Source of the DNA: G963702155 sp963702155
Lineage (GTDB): Bacteria > Pseudomonadota > Alphaproteobacteria > Micavibrionales > Micavibrionaceae
Direction of reading: 5' to 3'
NCBI GenBank assembly: GCA_963702155.1
Contig: OY969717.1
Location: forward strand, 1,054,001-1,118,000
DNA length: 64,000 nucleotides
The notes beneath the pieces were generated by a model. That model saw only the letters and a program-made list of their open reading frames with translations, had not been told where the DNA came from and searched no databases. Below are positions 18,725 to 28,023 of this stretch, one piece after another; position 1 is the first letter of the stretch; each line of letters opens with the position of its first letter. A program made the translations under genes and the position numbers.

Positions 18725-20908
18725 TTGGCACATTTTAAAAATAATAACGATAATAAAAGAATATGGCGCGTAAAAAAGCATCCAAACCTTCAAAAAAAAA
18801 CGTCTGCAAAGCAAAATAAAAATGCAAAAACCCGCAAATCTGCTCCGAAAAAAACAAGCGCCTTGAAAACAAATAAGACAGCGCGAAAACAACACACGCC
18901 TAAAAAGGAATTTTCAATGTTCAGATTTTTATTTAAATGGATGCTTGTTTTAAGTCTATGGGGCGGACTTCTTATAATCGGCATTGTGGCATGGTATGGC
19001 AGCGAACTCCCTGATATCACCCAAAAGGCTACATTTGAACGCAAAACCGCCATCACTGTAAAAGCCGATAATGGAGATACGATCGCTCAATATGGTGATA
19101 TTATCGGAAATGCGATTACCACAAAGGACGTCCCGCCGCATCTTTTAAATGCCATAATGGCTACCGAGGATCGGCGTTTTTATAACCATTTTGGTATCGA
19201 TTTAATCGGTCTTGCCCGCGCAATGATGGTAAATGCGAAAGAAGGCCGCTTTGTTCAGGGCGGCTCAACCCTGACACAACAACTTGCCAAAAATCTGTTC
19301 CTTTCCCGCGATCGTAAAATCAAAAGGAAAATCCAAGAAGCGCTACTCGCCCTATGGCTAGAATATGAATTGACAAAAGACGAGATTTTTAGTGCGTACC
19401 TAAACCGCGTTTATCTTGGCTCTGGCGCTTACGGGGTTGATGCGGCATCTAAAATATATTTTAGCAAACCTGTCGCCGATATAAACTTACAAGAGGCCGC
19501 CACTCTAGCCGGTCTTTTAAAAGCACCGTCCAGATACTCCCCCCTATCAAATCCAAAACTATCTATACAAAGAACAGCCATAGTCTTGGATGCTATGGTC
19601 GATGCAGGGTACATCAAAAAAGAGGATATCGGCAAACAAAATGCGCCCGCCCTTTTGGGCGAGAATGAAATTCGCGATATGCGCGCCGAACGCTATTTCA
19701 CAGACTGGATCATAGATGGCGTCAATGACTTGATAGGCACGCCGAACGAGGATTTAATCGTTGAGACAACTCTTAATGCCAATATCCAGCAGCATGCCGA
19801 GAATGCGCTGATAAATACTTTGGCCAAAAATGGTTCTGAAAAAAACATATCGCAAGGCGCGGTGCTTATCATGCGGCCAAACGGTGCAGTCGTCGGCATG
19901 GTTGGTGGGGCAGATTACCGCAAAAGTCAATTCAATCGAGCCATTCAAGCAAAACGCCAGCCTGGATCATCCTTCAAACCAATTGTATATTTAACGGCGC
20001 TGCAAAATGGATACGCCCCGGATAGCATCGTATTGGATGCCCTGATCGAAGAGGGTAAATACAGACCCAAAAATTTCGGCCATAAATATTATGGTGAGTT
20101 GACCATGGCTAACGCACTGGCTCTATCCTTAAACACGGTAGCCTTCCGTCTAATTCAGTATGTTGGCCCCGGTAGTGTGGCTCAAACAGCCAAATCACTG
20201 GGCATTTACAGCCCCCTTGAAAGCAATTTGAGCCTCGCTCTTGGTACAAGCGAGATTTCAATGTTGGAGATGACAACCGCTTATAGTGTGATCGCCAATG
20301 GCGGACATGCCGTGTTCCCCTTTGCCATCGAAAAGATTAGCAATGTAGAAGGTGAAGTGTATTACCAACGCCCCGCCAAACGCTCCACACGCCAAATTAT
20401 CCCCCGCTATCAGGCAAATACCCTTACGAATATGATGCGCGGCGTGGTTGATTACGGGACAGGGCAACGCGCCAAACAAGGGTTTCCGGTTGCAGGTAAA
20501 ACAGGTACAAGTCAAGAAAGTCGCGACGCATGGTTTATCGGCTTTTCTGATGAATTGGTCGGCGCCGTATGGCTAGGCAATGATGATAATACCCCTATGA
20601 AAAGCGTAACCGGCGGCAGTTTTCCAGCAGGAATATGGGGCGAAATTATGTCAAAATCGAGAGGTCAATACCCTCCAGTTAATGATTTTGACAACATTGG
20701 TGAAGATATTGAAAAGCGTAAGAATACAGGCTTTCGTTTTTCAGATTTGCTCGGGCGTTTGGGTACATCAAACAACCAACAGCAAAATATAAATAACGAA
20801 GACCAGTACCGCAGACAGCAAATAGAGTCCGAAAAACGCTTTAAAATCGAAGAATTTGAAAATCGTTCTAAAAGACAACACGAACGACAAGGTAATTATA
20901 ATAATTAA
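18725..20908 (+). CDS. Class A penicillin-binding protein 1A (start uncertain)
   Basis: About 727 residues from a TTG at 18725. Order: very basic N-terminus, one membrane anchor (about 66-90), glycosyltransferase GT51 (ATEDRRFYNHFGIDLIGLAR with catalytic Glu, then GGSTLTQQLAKNLFL), and transpeptidase with SxxK in QPGSSFKPIVYL, SLN, and KTGT in VAGKTGTSQE. The C-terminus is Gln/Arg-rich. It polymerises and cross-links peptidoglycan. A better start, ATG at 18762 (MARKKASKPSKK), lies in another frame and joins the main frame if one A is removed from a nine-A run at 18792-18800. Confidence 0.93.
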   Translation: MAHFKNNNDNKRIWRVKKHPNLQKKTSAKQNKNAKTRKSAPKKTSALKTNKTARKQHTPKKEFSMFRFLFKWMLVLSLWGGLLIIGIVAWYGSELPDITQKATFERKTAITVKADNGDTIAQYGDIIGNAITTKDVPPHLLNAIMATEDRRFYNHFGIDLIGLARAMMVNAKEGRFVQGGSTLTQQLAKNLFLSRDRKIKRKIQEALLALWLEYELTKDEIFSAYLNRVYLGSGAYGVDAASKIYFSKPVADINLQEAATLAGLLKAPSRYSPLSNPKLSIQRTAIVLDAMVDAGYIKKEDIGKQNAPALLGENEIRDMRAERYFTDWIIDGVNDLIGTPNEDLIVETTLNANIQQHAENALINTLAKNGSEKNISQGAVLIMRPNGAVVGMVGGADYRKSQFNRAIQAKRQPGSSFKPIVYLTALQNGYAPDSIVLDALIEEGKYRPKNFGHKYYGELTMANALALSLNTVAFRLIQYVGPGSVAQTAKSLGIYSPLESNLSLALGTSEISMLEMTTAYSVIANGGHAVFPFAIEKISNVEGEVYYQRPAKRSTRQIIPRYQANTLTNMMRGVVDYGTGQRAKQGFPVAGKTGTSQESRDAWFIGFSDELVGAVWLGNDDNTPMKSVTGGSFPAGIWGEIMSKSRGQYPPVNDFDNIGEDIEKRKNTGFRFSDLLGRLGTSNNQQQNINNEDQYRRQQIESEKRFKIEEFENRSKRQHERQGNYNN

Positions 20909-20909
20909 T

Positions 20910-21000
20910 ACATCATCATTGCGAGCGTTCGGCAAAGTAATTTCGATGCTCTCTAACTCGGTGCTTTAAGAAAAGTACACCGGCTTTAAAAACTTCACAA
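20910..21000. repeat. Intergenic repeat-like and hairpin sequence between the PBP and rnhA genes
   Basis: It starts with ATCATTGCGAGCGTTCGGCA, the form of the common ATTGCGAGCGAAGCAATC dispersed repeat, here degenerate. CGGTG at about 20960 can pair with CACCG at about 20979. The genes on both sides converge here. Call by resemblance only. Confidence 0.4.
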
Positions 21001-21016
21001 CGCGCATCAAGAAAGA

Positions 21017-21451
21017 TTAAATCGGAATCCCCGCACGCGCTAATGCATCTGCGCGCTCATTATCTACATGTCCGGCATGTCCCTTGACCCAATGAAATGT
21101 AATATCATAATCATGTATAAGGGCGTCAATCTCCTGCCATAAATCCTGATTTTTAACAGGCTTTTTCGCGGCCGTTTTCCAGCCTCGCTTTTTCCAGCCC
21201 GTCATCCATTCATTGATGCCCTGCTGTACGTATTTACTATCAGTATAAAGCTCGACTTTAGGCGTTCCTTTTAACGCTTTAAGCGCCTCAATCACCGCCA
21301 TCATTTCCATACGATTATTGGTCGTCTCATGTTCGCCGCCGCATAGCTCTTTTTCATGCGCGCCATACCGTAAAAGCGCGCCCCAACCACCCGGCCCGGG
21401 GTTACCGCTACATGCACCATCTGTAAATATTTCAACAACTTGAGAGGACAT
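21017..21451 (-). CDS. rnhA: Ribonuclease HI
   Basis: 144 residues. The four catalytic carboxylates are visible: Asp in VEIFTDGACSGNPGPGGWGA, Glu in NNRMEMMAVIEAL, Asp in ELYTDSKYVQQGI and Asp in NERADALARAGI. WVKGHAGHVDNE carries the conserved His loop. It degrades the RNA strand of RNA-DNA hybrids. It sits 6 bases downstream of thrB, so the pair is one transcription unit. Confidence 0.97.
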   Translation of the reverse strand: MSSQVVEIFTDGACSGNPGPGGWGALLRYGAHEKELCGGEHETTNNRMEMMAVIEALKALKGTPKVELYTDSKYVQQGINEWMTGWKKRGWKTAAKKPVKNQDLWQEIDALIHDYDITFHWVKGHAGHVDNERADALARAGIPI

Positions 21452-21457
21452 ATCAAA

Positions 21458-22435
21458 TCAAGCTCTTAACTTAAGAAAATTGGTAACATCATTATGCTGA
21501 TGAAACACCAGACGATTAAGATATTCCGCCGGATCATGTGGTGTGATAACCGCTGTAGATTTATCAAATGCAAACCATTCCTCCAAACGGGAAACTAAAA
21601 ACCGCATACACGCCGCGCGCATCATGATATGCATCGCCTTATATTCATTCAAACTGATCGGTCTTACCTCATGATATGCCTGCGCAAATGCGGCAAAATA
21701 ATCCGCGCTGAAATGACCTTCGGCATCAAAACACCAGGCATTCGCCGTTATTGAAAAATCATAGATAAAAAGATCTTGTGCTGTAAAATACATATCAATC
21801 ATCGCCGACAGCTGACCATTTTGAAAAAATATGTTATCCGGAAACAAATCAAGATGAACCGCTCCAGATGGCAAGGTATGATCCCATCGTTCTGATATAT
21901 ATTCAATTTCTTGCGTAATATCAGGATACAAATCAGATTTATAATTCTCAATATCGGTTTTAATTGATGAAACGCGCCTCCCCCATGTGTCAAAGCCCCA
22001 ATCATTCACGCGGCTTAATGGAAAATCAGAAACCGCCTTGTGCATACGTGCCAAAAAAGCGCCCATCTGCGCGCAATGATCGGCGCAACTCTGCCCACGC
22101 GCAATATCACGCCCTTCCAAAAAACAAATAAGGGCTGTGGCTTTATTTTTAAGCGTTTTGATCGCCTCCCCATTTCTATCTAAATACGCTTGCGGGCAAG
22201 CAATCCCCTGCCCCGCTAAATGCCCGGCATATGCAAAAAGATAAGGCAGATCCGCGCGGCGTGTGCGGCGCTCTTCAAACAAAGTCAGAATGTAGCGCCC
22301 CTTATCCGTAAATACGTGGTAATTTGTATTGCTAACACCTTGCGCAATGCCCTCATAGGAAACAAGCGTGCCCAAATTATAATCAGACAGAAAACCGTCA
22401 ATATCGGAAAAATCAAGAGAAGTAAAAACAGCCAT
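21458..22435 (-). CDS. thrB: Homoserine kinase, type II (aminoglycoside phosphotransferase fold)
   Basis: 325 residues. It resembles the alphaproteobacterial ThrB family rather than the GHMP enzyme. N-terminal FDFSDIDGFLSDYNLG-like opening (LDFSDIDGFLSDYNLG), Gly loop GIAQGVSNTNYHV, the catalytic Brenner motif GAVHLDLFPDNIFF, and the metal-binding loop MIDMYFTAQDLFIYD follow in order. It phosphorylates homoserine in threonine synthesis. It overlaps in context with rnhA downstream and ispH upstream, an arrangement typical of Alphaproteobacteria (ispH-thrB-rnhA), here interrupted by one unknown gene. Confidence 0.92.
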   Translation of the reverse strand: MAVFTSLDFSDIDGFLSDYNLGTLVSYEGIAQGVSNTNYHVFTDKGRYILTLFEERRTRRADLPYLFAYAGHLAGQGIACPQAYLDRNGEAIKTLKNKATALICFLEGRDIARGQSCADHCAQMGAFLARMHKAVSDFPLSRVNDWGFDTWGRRVSSIKTDIENYKSDLYPDITQEIEYISERWDHTLPSGAVHLDLFPDNIFFQNGQLSAMIDMYFTAQDLFIYDFSITANAWCFDAEGHFSADYFAAFAQAYHEVRPISLNEYKAMHIMMRAACMRFLVSRLEEWFAFDKSTAVITPHDPAEYLNRLVFHQHNDVTNFLKLRA

Positions 22436-22488
22436 TAAAAACGCTCATAAGATAAACATTGAATCCCTTATAGCCAAATAAAACAACA

Positions 22489-23244
22489 TTAAAAAGATAG
22501 GATGTTTAAACGGCTTAAAAAACCGCGGGACTGTTTTGAAGGTTGAGCGTTTTCAGAATTTTTTACTTGTTCTGCATTCAACGGAATAACAGTAACGATA
22601 TCTTTATGATCAAAGGCATTATCATTTACTTCGAGGTTTTCAAAATAAGAGGCATATTCCTTTTCACGGCGCCATAACTCATCTTGCTTTTTCAAAACGT
22701 CATTATAATCTCCCCACATAACATGCGGAAGCTTTGGCAAACCCATAATCTTTAAAGATACATCAAGTGGTATAGAAAAAAGATGATCTTTGTCATCTTG
22801 ATCAAACAAAAGCTCTTTGGCATCGGAAAGCGCAGAGTAAAAACCACTTGCATCAACAAAATGACCATACTTATTGCTTGTAATTGGCAATGTCTCTTTA
22901 AGATTTTTTAGGAATTCAAACTCTTTTGAAGTTTTGGAAAAAACATTAAAATTAAACAGACCCTTTAATCCCTTGCTCTGCTCATTTTTTTGCCCTTCAA
23001 TAAGCATCCATTCTACAGAGGTTTTGAACAAATTTATCCTGTTAATCGCGGCCTGTGCAATCTCGGCAAAACTACCTTTTTCATATTTTTCATTTCTCGT
23101 GGTTTCCAAGATCATTTGATCTTTCATATCTTTACGAAAAACTTTAAGCGCGTTTACAATGGATGCGATATCCTCATCAACGTTTTTATCAGCCGCATAT
23201 GTCGAATATTTTGTAACTTGATTCTGATCAATCCAGATCGGCAT
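22489..23244 (-). CDS. Uncharacterised soluble protein
   Basis: 251 residues, no signal peptide, no membrane segment, no family I recognise. Predicted largely helical, with Lys/Glu/Asp-rich stretches such as ALKVFRKDMKDQMILE and LKKQDELWRREKEYASYFEN. AT content is higher than that of its neighbours. It lies between ispH and thrB, which are usually adjacent in this class, so it may be a lineage-specific insertion. Start is the ATG at 23244. Function unknown. Confidence 0.65.
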   Translation of the reverse strand: MPIWIDQNQVTKYSTYAADKNVDEDIASIVNALKVFRKDMKDQMILETTRNEKYEKGSFAEIAQAAINRINLFKTSVEWMLIEGQKNEQSKGLKGLFNFNVFSKTSKEFEFLKNLKETLPITSNKYGHFVDASGFYSALSDAKELLFDQDDKDHLFSIPLDVSLKIMGLPKLPHVMWGDYNDVLKKQDELWRREKEYASYFENLEVNDNAFDHKDIVTVIPLNAEQVKNSENAQPSKQSRGFLSRLNILSF

Positions 23245-23328
23245 ACTAAACCTCTAATGTTTATTTTTAAGTATAAAAGTATATTAGAAAACCATACACT
23301 AAAGAGTTATGTTTATACTAAGAAAATT

Positions 23329-24312
23329 TTAGGATGTGGAGACAGTTAAAACTTTTGGAATTTTAAACTTCACATGTTCTTCTGTAAGCATTACTTCCTC
23401 AATTTCTACATTAAAATGCACCCGCGCGGCGCTAATGACTTCATCCACCAGCGTTTCCGGCGCGGATGCGCCCGCCGTAAGACCCAGCGCTTTAACATCA
23501 AGATATGCTGACCAGTCAATCTCCGCCGCCCGCTGCACCAAACTCGCGCGCGGACATCCATAAACCTTAGCCACCTCAACCAGACGGTTTGAATTGGAAG
23601 AATTCGGTGCCCCTATAACAAAAACTGCATCACTTAAAGGCGCAATCGCCTTTACCGCCGCCTGACGATTTGTGGTCGCGTAACAAATATCCTCCTTTTC
23701 CGGACTTTGTATATTGGGGAAACGGCTTTGCAGCGCATTAATAATGTCCGCTGTATCATCAACAGATAAAGTCGTTTGTGTACAAAAAGCCAGATTATCC
23801 GGATTACCCACAGATATGCGTGCGACATCCTCAACCGTTTCAACCAAAACAACTGCGCCGGCGGGCAATTGCCCCATAGTGCCAATCACTTCCGGATGCC
23901 CCGCATGGCCAATAAGTATAATTTGATGCCCTGTTTTATAATAACGCTCCGCCTCCTTGTGAACTTTGCTCACCAGCGGGCACGTTGCATCAATATAAAA
24001 CATCATGCGCTTTTCTGCCGCCTCGGGGACAGATTTTGCCACACCATGCGCGCTAAATATAACAGGGCGTTGATCACCATCTTTATCTGCAGGAATCTCG
24101 TTTAATTCCTCAACAAACACCGCGCCCTTTTCGCGCAAAGAATCAACTACAAACTTGTTATGTACAATCTCGTGCCGCACATAAACCGGCGGCCCGTATT
24201 TTTCCAGCGCCAACTCAACAATTTGAATCGCACGATCAACCCCCGCACAGAATCCGCGCGGCGCCGCCAAAACAATTTTCAAATCCGGTTTTAAAGTCTG
24301 CTCTTTATTCAT
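23329..24312 (-). CDS. ispH: 4-hydroxy-3-methylbut-2-enyl diphosphate reductase
   Basis: About 327 residues from the ATG at 24312 (an earlier in-frame start would add 12 unconserved residues). The three Fe-S cysteines are in PRGFCAGVDRAI, DATCPLVSKVH and EDICYATTNRQ. HGVAKSVPEAA and VIGAPNSSNSNRL are other conserved blocks. It is the last enzyme of the MEP isoprenoid pathway, making IPP and DMAPP, which IspA (27.0 kb) would use. Confidence 0.96.
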   Translation of the reverse strand: MNKEQTLKPDLKIVLAAPRGFCAGVDRAIQIVELALEKYGPPVYVRHEIVHNKFVVDSLREKGAVFVEELNEIPADKDGDQRPVIFSAHGVAKSVPEAAEKRMMFYIDATCPLVSKVHKEAERYYKTGHQIILIGHAGHPEVIGTMGQLPAGAVVLVETVEDVARISVGNPDNLAFCTQTTLSVDDTADIINALQSRFPNIQSPEKEDICYATTNRQAAVKAIAPLSDAVFVIGAPNSSNSNRLVEVAKVYGCPRASLVQRAAEIDWSAYLDVKALGLTAGASAPETLVDEVISAARVHFNVEIEEVMLTEEHVKFKIPKVLTVSTS

Positions 24313-24422
24313 ATGCCTTATATATATGGACTTGATAAAAATTTCCATCTCTTAGATTGAAGTCATCGTCATTCTATGGGATTTATATAGATAAGATATT
24401 TATTTAAACGGACAATTCACAC

Positions 24423-25205
24423 ATGAAAAATTTTAAAAACCTTGCAATACATAAGGCTATAACATTAACAGCCGTAGTTTTTTGCCTGACCGGTTGCCAA
24501 ACTATGAACACCTTTATCAAGGAAGTAAAAAGTGTTGATTTTGGAACAGCCTTGAGTGGTGAAGACAAAACAACGGCCGAATTTTTAATTAACGCCGATT
24601 GTCCAAGGGTTGATGTGATAGAAGAACTGTCCTCTGTGACAACACTTGGCAATACACCATCGGGTCTAAATCCGGGTGTTATGTCCGAGATAAAAATTAT
24701 GCAAGTCGCAAGTGCCTGTGAATACGACGCCCAAAGCGTTACAGCAGATATCAGCGTATCTTTTGAGGCAAAGTTAGGCATGGATGGCCTAACGTCTGCC
24801 GAACCTGTTTACACCTACCCGTATTTTATTGCCGTAACAACGCCGGGCGGACGAATTTTAGCAAAAGAGCTATTTGACGCGCCTATAAAATATACTGTTA
24901 ATAATAATACTATTATCTATAAAGATATGGTGCGACAAATTATTCCCGTTATTGACCGAAATGATGGTGGCCGTCACACAATACTGGTTGGCTTTCAATT
25001 AACGCCTGACCAACTGGCCTATAACCGCCAGATGCTGGCTTTAAAAGAGCAACAAGAAGAACAGACAAAGCGGCGCGCTGTAAAACAAAGCCAAGGGTTA
25101 CAAAGCGTTGCAATCATCCCAAATGATGAAACCTTGGAGCCTGAAAATACGGGCTATACAAATACTGATAACATGCCGGTTTTACTAACCGCCCCTACAC
25201 CGTAA
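24423..25205 (+). CDS. Predicted lipoprotein of unknown function
   Basis: 260 residues. The signal peptide ends in lipobox LTGC (Cys-25), followed by QTMNTF. The body is beta-rich, with conserved-looking segments CEYDAQSVTADISVSFEAKLG and VTTPGGRILAKELFDAPI. The end is Gln/Lys-rich and Thr-rich. It could be a small outer-membrane or periplasmic accessory protein. It starts 12 bases before gmhA is reached downstream, so the two are probably co-transcribed. Family not recognised. Confidence 0.7.
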   Translation: MKNFKNLAIHKAITLTAVVFCLTGCQTMNTFIKEVKSVDFGTALSGEDKTTAEFLINADCPRVDVIEELSSVTTLGNTPSGLNPGVMSEIKIMQVASACEYDAQSVTADISVSFEAKLGMDGLTSAEPVYTYPYFIAVTTPGGRILAKELFDAPIKYTVNNNTIIYKDMVRQIIPVIDRNDGGRHTILVGFQLTPDQLAYNRQMLALKEQQEEQTKRRAVKQSQGLQSVAIIPNDETLEPENTGYTNTDNMPVLLTAPTP

Positions 25206-25217
25206 AGGCTTATAATT

Positions 25218-25805
25218 ATGAGTGAGTTCGACATAGAAGCCTTCTGGCAAAGCGAAGCCGAAGAACACAAAGCCGTTGCTGAAAAAACATTTGAAACTTT
25301 GGAAAGCGATTTTATAAACCTTCTCCAAAACGCGCATAAATGCATAAAAAACGGCGGAAAAATTATTCTCTTTGGTAACGGGGGTAGCGCCGCCGACGCG
25401 CAACATCTTGCGACCGAGCTTACTATACGCTACAGCCAAGATCGCGCTGCCATTGCCGCCATCGCTCTCACAACGGATACTTCGGCTCTGACGGCCGCCG
25501 GTAACGATATCGGTTTTAAAAACATCTTTGCCCGCCAAATAGAAGCCTTGGGCAAGCCTGAAGACTTAGCTATCGGTATTAGCACATCAGGACAAAGCCC
25601 AAATGTTTTAAAAGCGCTTGAAAAGGCAAAATCCATGAATATCACAACAGCAGGTCTAAGCGGTAAAAACGGCGGTAAAATGCCGCCTCTATGCGATACG
25701 CTACTTATTATCCCATCTAGCACCACCGCCCGCATTCAGGAAATGCACATAACCTTGGGCCAAATGCTCTGCGGCGCATTAGAGCAAAAGCTGGGACTGG
25801 TTTAA
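25218..25805 (+). CDS. gmhA: Phosphoheptose isomerase (SIS domain)
   Basis: 195 residues. The SIS sugar-isomerase fold shows GGKIILFGNGGSAADAQHLA near residue 46, GISTSGQSPNVLKALEKA near residue 119, and SSTTARIQEMHITLGQ, which carries conserved Glu and His residues. It converts sedoheptulose 7-phosphate to D-glycero-D-manno-heptose 7-phosphate for LPS core or capsule. No other heptose gene is in view. It follows the lipoprotein gene by 12 bases. Confidence 0.9.
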   Translation: MSEFDIEAFWQSEAEEHKAVAEKTFETLESDFINLLQNAHKCIKNGGKIILFGNGGSAADAQHLATELTIRYSQDRAAIAAIALTTDTSALTAAGNDIGFKNIFARQIEALGKPEDLAIGISTSGQSPNVLKALEKAKSMNITTAGLSGKNGGKMPPLCDTLLIIPSSTTARIQEMHITLGQMLCGALEQKLGLV

Positions 25806-25870
25806 ATATTTTATCTTAGCCCAGCGGAAAAAAGACTTTTAAAACCTTAATTTAAAAAATGCCGCTAACC

Positions 25871-26623
25871 TTACCGGTACGCGTGTAAAAATCGCACATT
25901 ATCACCTTCTAAAACAGCTGCGGTCAAAGGCCCGCCTTTATAAAGCCCTGTATCAACATTTATTCTATAATCCAAAACTTTTGGTTTATAATCTTTTGTA
26001 ATCGTATGCCCATGTACAATTCGGTGCGAAGGCAAATCTTCGTCCCATTTCAAAAATGGGTACCTTATAGTCATCAAATCCTTACGGTTTTGTTTATGAA
26101 GCGGCTGTAATAAATCTGCCCCCGCATGTGCAAAAAAATACCCGCCAATACGCGCAGAAAACAAACAACTCATCAAAAAATCTTTATGCGCTTGCGGCAT
26201 ATTTTTCGCAAAACTTTGCTTAGCCTCCATAATCTCTTCTCTATCTGCCATCGGCGAGCTTATAAAAACATCATAGCTCTGCAACGTTTCAAACCCGCCC
26301 CATTTAAGCCATGACCGATCAAAATCCGTTTTCTCCGGCTTCATAAAAACCATCATGCCCCACTCATGATTACCGAGTAAAAATCGGCGATCAACACCAT
26401 CATCAAGCGCCGACTGCTCAATTAAAAAATCAAAGATATATGGACTTTCCGGCCCGCGATCCACATAGTCCCCCAGATGAATAATTACCGCATTATCTAT
26501 CGGATTTTCACTTATATCCCTTGCAATTAAGCCATGAAGATCAATCAAAGGTTTAACATACCCATGCACATCTCCTATTGCATAAATTCTGCGCCCTTTG
26601 CATACAGTGCCAAAATCAGCCAT
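25871..26623 (-). CDS. Metallophosphoesterase (PrpE/serine-threonine phosphatase-like)
   Basis: About 250 residues from the ATG at 26623. The calcineurin-type motifs are in order: AIGDVHG near residue 15, LGDYVDRGPES near residue 54, and LLGNHEWGMM near residue 82, followed by HAGADLLQP and VHGHTITK later. These supply the two-metal centre. The family includes diadenosine tetraphosphatase and protein phosphatase types, and the substrate cannot be fixed from sequence. Single gene. Confidence 0.88.
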   Translation of the reverse strand: MADFGTVCKGRRIYAIGDVHGYVKPLIDLHGLIARDISENPIDNAVIIHLGDYVDRGPESPYIFDFLIEQSALDDGVDRRFLLGNHEWGMMVFMKPEKTDFDRSWLKWGGFETLQSYDVFISSPMADREEIMEAKQSFAKNMPQAHKDFLMSCLFSARIGGYFFAHAGADLLQPLHKQNRKDLMTIRYPFLKWDEDLPSHRIVHGHTITKDYKPKVLDYRINVDTGLYKGGPLTAAVLEGDNVRFLHAYR

Positions 26624-26723
26624 AAATAAAACCACCTTAAAACTAAACTTAAACTTGAGGATTGATCGCGTCTGACATACACTGCACAATCAAAATATAA
26701 AAGACTGATAATAGAGTATAGAT

Positions 26724-26960
26724 ATGACCGAACAAAAAGCCATAGAAACATTGAGTTTTGAAGCGGCAATGGAAGAGTTGGAGAAAATTGTAAAATCTCT
26801 AGAACAAGGCAACATTCCTTTGGATACTTCTATAAACGCATATGAACGCGGCATCGCTTTAAAAAACCATTGTGAGAAAAAACTAAAAGACGCGCAGTCT
26901 AAAATTGATAAAATATCCGTCGGCAAAGATGGGTCCATATCCAGTGCGCCTTTGGATTAA
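26724..26960 (+). CDS. xseB: Exodeoxyribonuclease VII small subunit
   Basis: 78 residues, typical length. LSFEAAMEELEKIVKSLEQG and YERGIALKNHCEKKLKDAQ are the family blocks, forming two helices. It partners XseA (not in this window) in processing single-stranded DNA ends. It precedes ispA by 61 bases, the usual xseB-ispA pairing. Confidence 0.92.
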   Translation: MTEQKAIETLSFEAAMEELEKIVKSLEQGNIPLDTSINAYERGIALKNHCEKKLKDAQSKIDKISVGKDGSISSAPLD

Positions 26961-27021
26961 ACATGATAAAATTAAAACGTTAAAACAAAGACTTAAACCT
27001 ATATATATGAGATATTAAATT

Positions 27022-27933
27022 ATGGCTCCATCCCCAAGAGACGCAAGCCCCCGTTTACAAGATGCAATGGACGAATGCGCCGATGCCGTAAATCTAACGA
27101 TACGTAGTATTCTACCTAAAACAGATTTGCCCGAATCTCCGCTTTTCGATGCGATGCGTCACGGAACCTTAGGGGGGGGTAAACGGCTTCGCCCCTTCCT
27201 TGCCATGCAGTCGGCATTTTTGTTTAATGTTGACTCTTCACGCGCTAGAAGAGCCGCCGCAGCCATTGAATTTATGCATTGTTACTCACTCATTCACGAT
27301 GATCTGCCCTCAATGGACAACGCTTCCTTGCGCCGCGGACAACCAACCGTACATAAACAATTTGATGAGGCCACAGCGATTTTGGCAGGTGATGCCCTTC
27401 TAACATTATCCTTTGAAGTCTTATCCGAACGTGAAACCCATGAAGACCCGCGCGTGCGCTGCGAACTCGTTCGCGAACTGGCTAAGGCTTCAGGTGGCCA
27501 CGGCATGGTCGGCGGGCAAATGCTGGATTTAATTGGAGAGCGTGAAGAATTCGACCTCGGCACGATCAGCCGCCTTCAGCGTTTAAAAACCGGCAAGCTC
27601 ATGGCATTCTCATGCGAGTCTGGCGCAATTTTAGGCAAGGCCAACGAACCACATAGGAAAGCCCTGCGCAATTTTGCTTTTGATCTTGGCCTCGCATTCC
27701 AGGTTACAGATGATATTTTAGATGTCGAAGCTGATCCACAAGACACCGGCAAAGACACCGGCAAGGATGAACAGGCCGGAAAATCAACATTTGTATCCAC
27801 CATGGGTAAGGATCAAGCAAAAAACCGTGCCGAAATGTTGGTCTACCAAGCCGTCAGGCATTTACGCATATTTGATGGCCGCGCTACAATTCTTGAAGAA
27901 CTCGCCGATTACGTCTTACAAAGACGAGCTTGA
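27022..27933 (+). CDS. ispA: Geranylgeranyl/farnesyl diphosphate synthase
   Basis: 303 residues. The first Asp-rich motif is HDDLPSMDNASLRRGQ (about 92-107) and the second is QVTDDILDVEAD (about 231-242). GGGKRLRPFLAMQS and MVGGQMLDLIGE are conserved. It condenses IPP with DMAPP to make farnesyl diphosphate. The residue before the first DDxxxD is small, as in FPP-type enzymes, but chain length is not certain. dxs, often next, is absent here. Confidence 0.92.
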   Translation: MAPSPRDASPRLQDAMDECADAVNLTIRSILPKTDLPESPLFDAMRHGTLGGGKRLRPFLAMQSAFLFNVDSSRARRAAAAIEFMHCYSLIHDDLPSMDNASLRRGQPTVHKQFDEATAILAGDALLTLSFEVLSERETHEDPRVRCELVRELAKASGGHGMVGGQMLDLIGEREEFDLGTISRLQRLKTGKLMAFSCESGAILGKANEPHRKALRNFAFDLGLAFQVTDDILDVEADPQDTGKDTGKDEQAGKSTFVSTMGKDQAKNRAEMLVYQAVRHLRIFDGRATILEELADYVLQRRA

Positions 27934-28023
27934 TAAGGTTGATGTAGTAGCGGTGAGAACTTTTTTCAAAATTTTAAAAAAAGAATATCATCGCTAATGC
28001 ATGTTGGCATCTTTAAATTGAAA

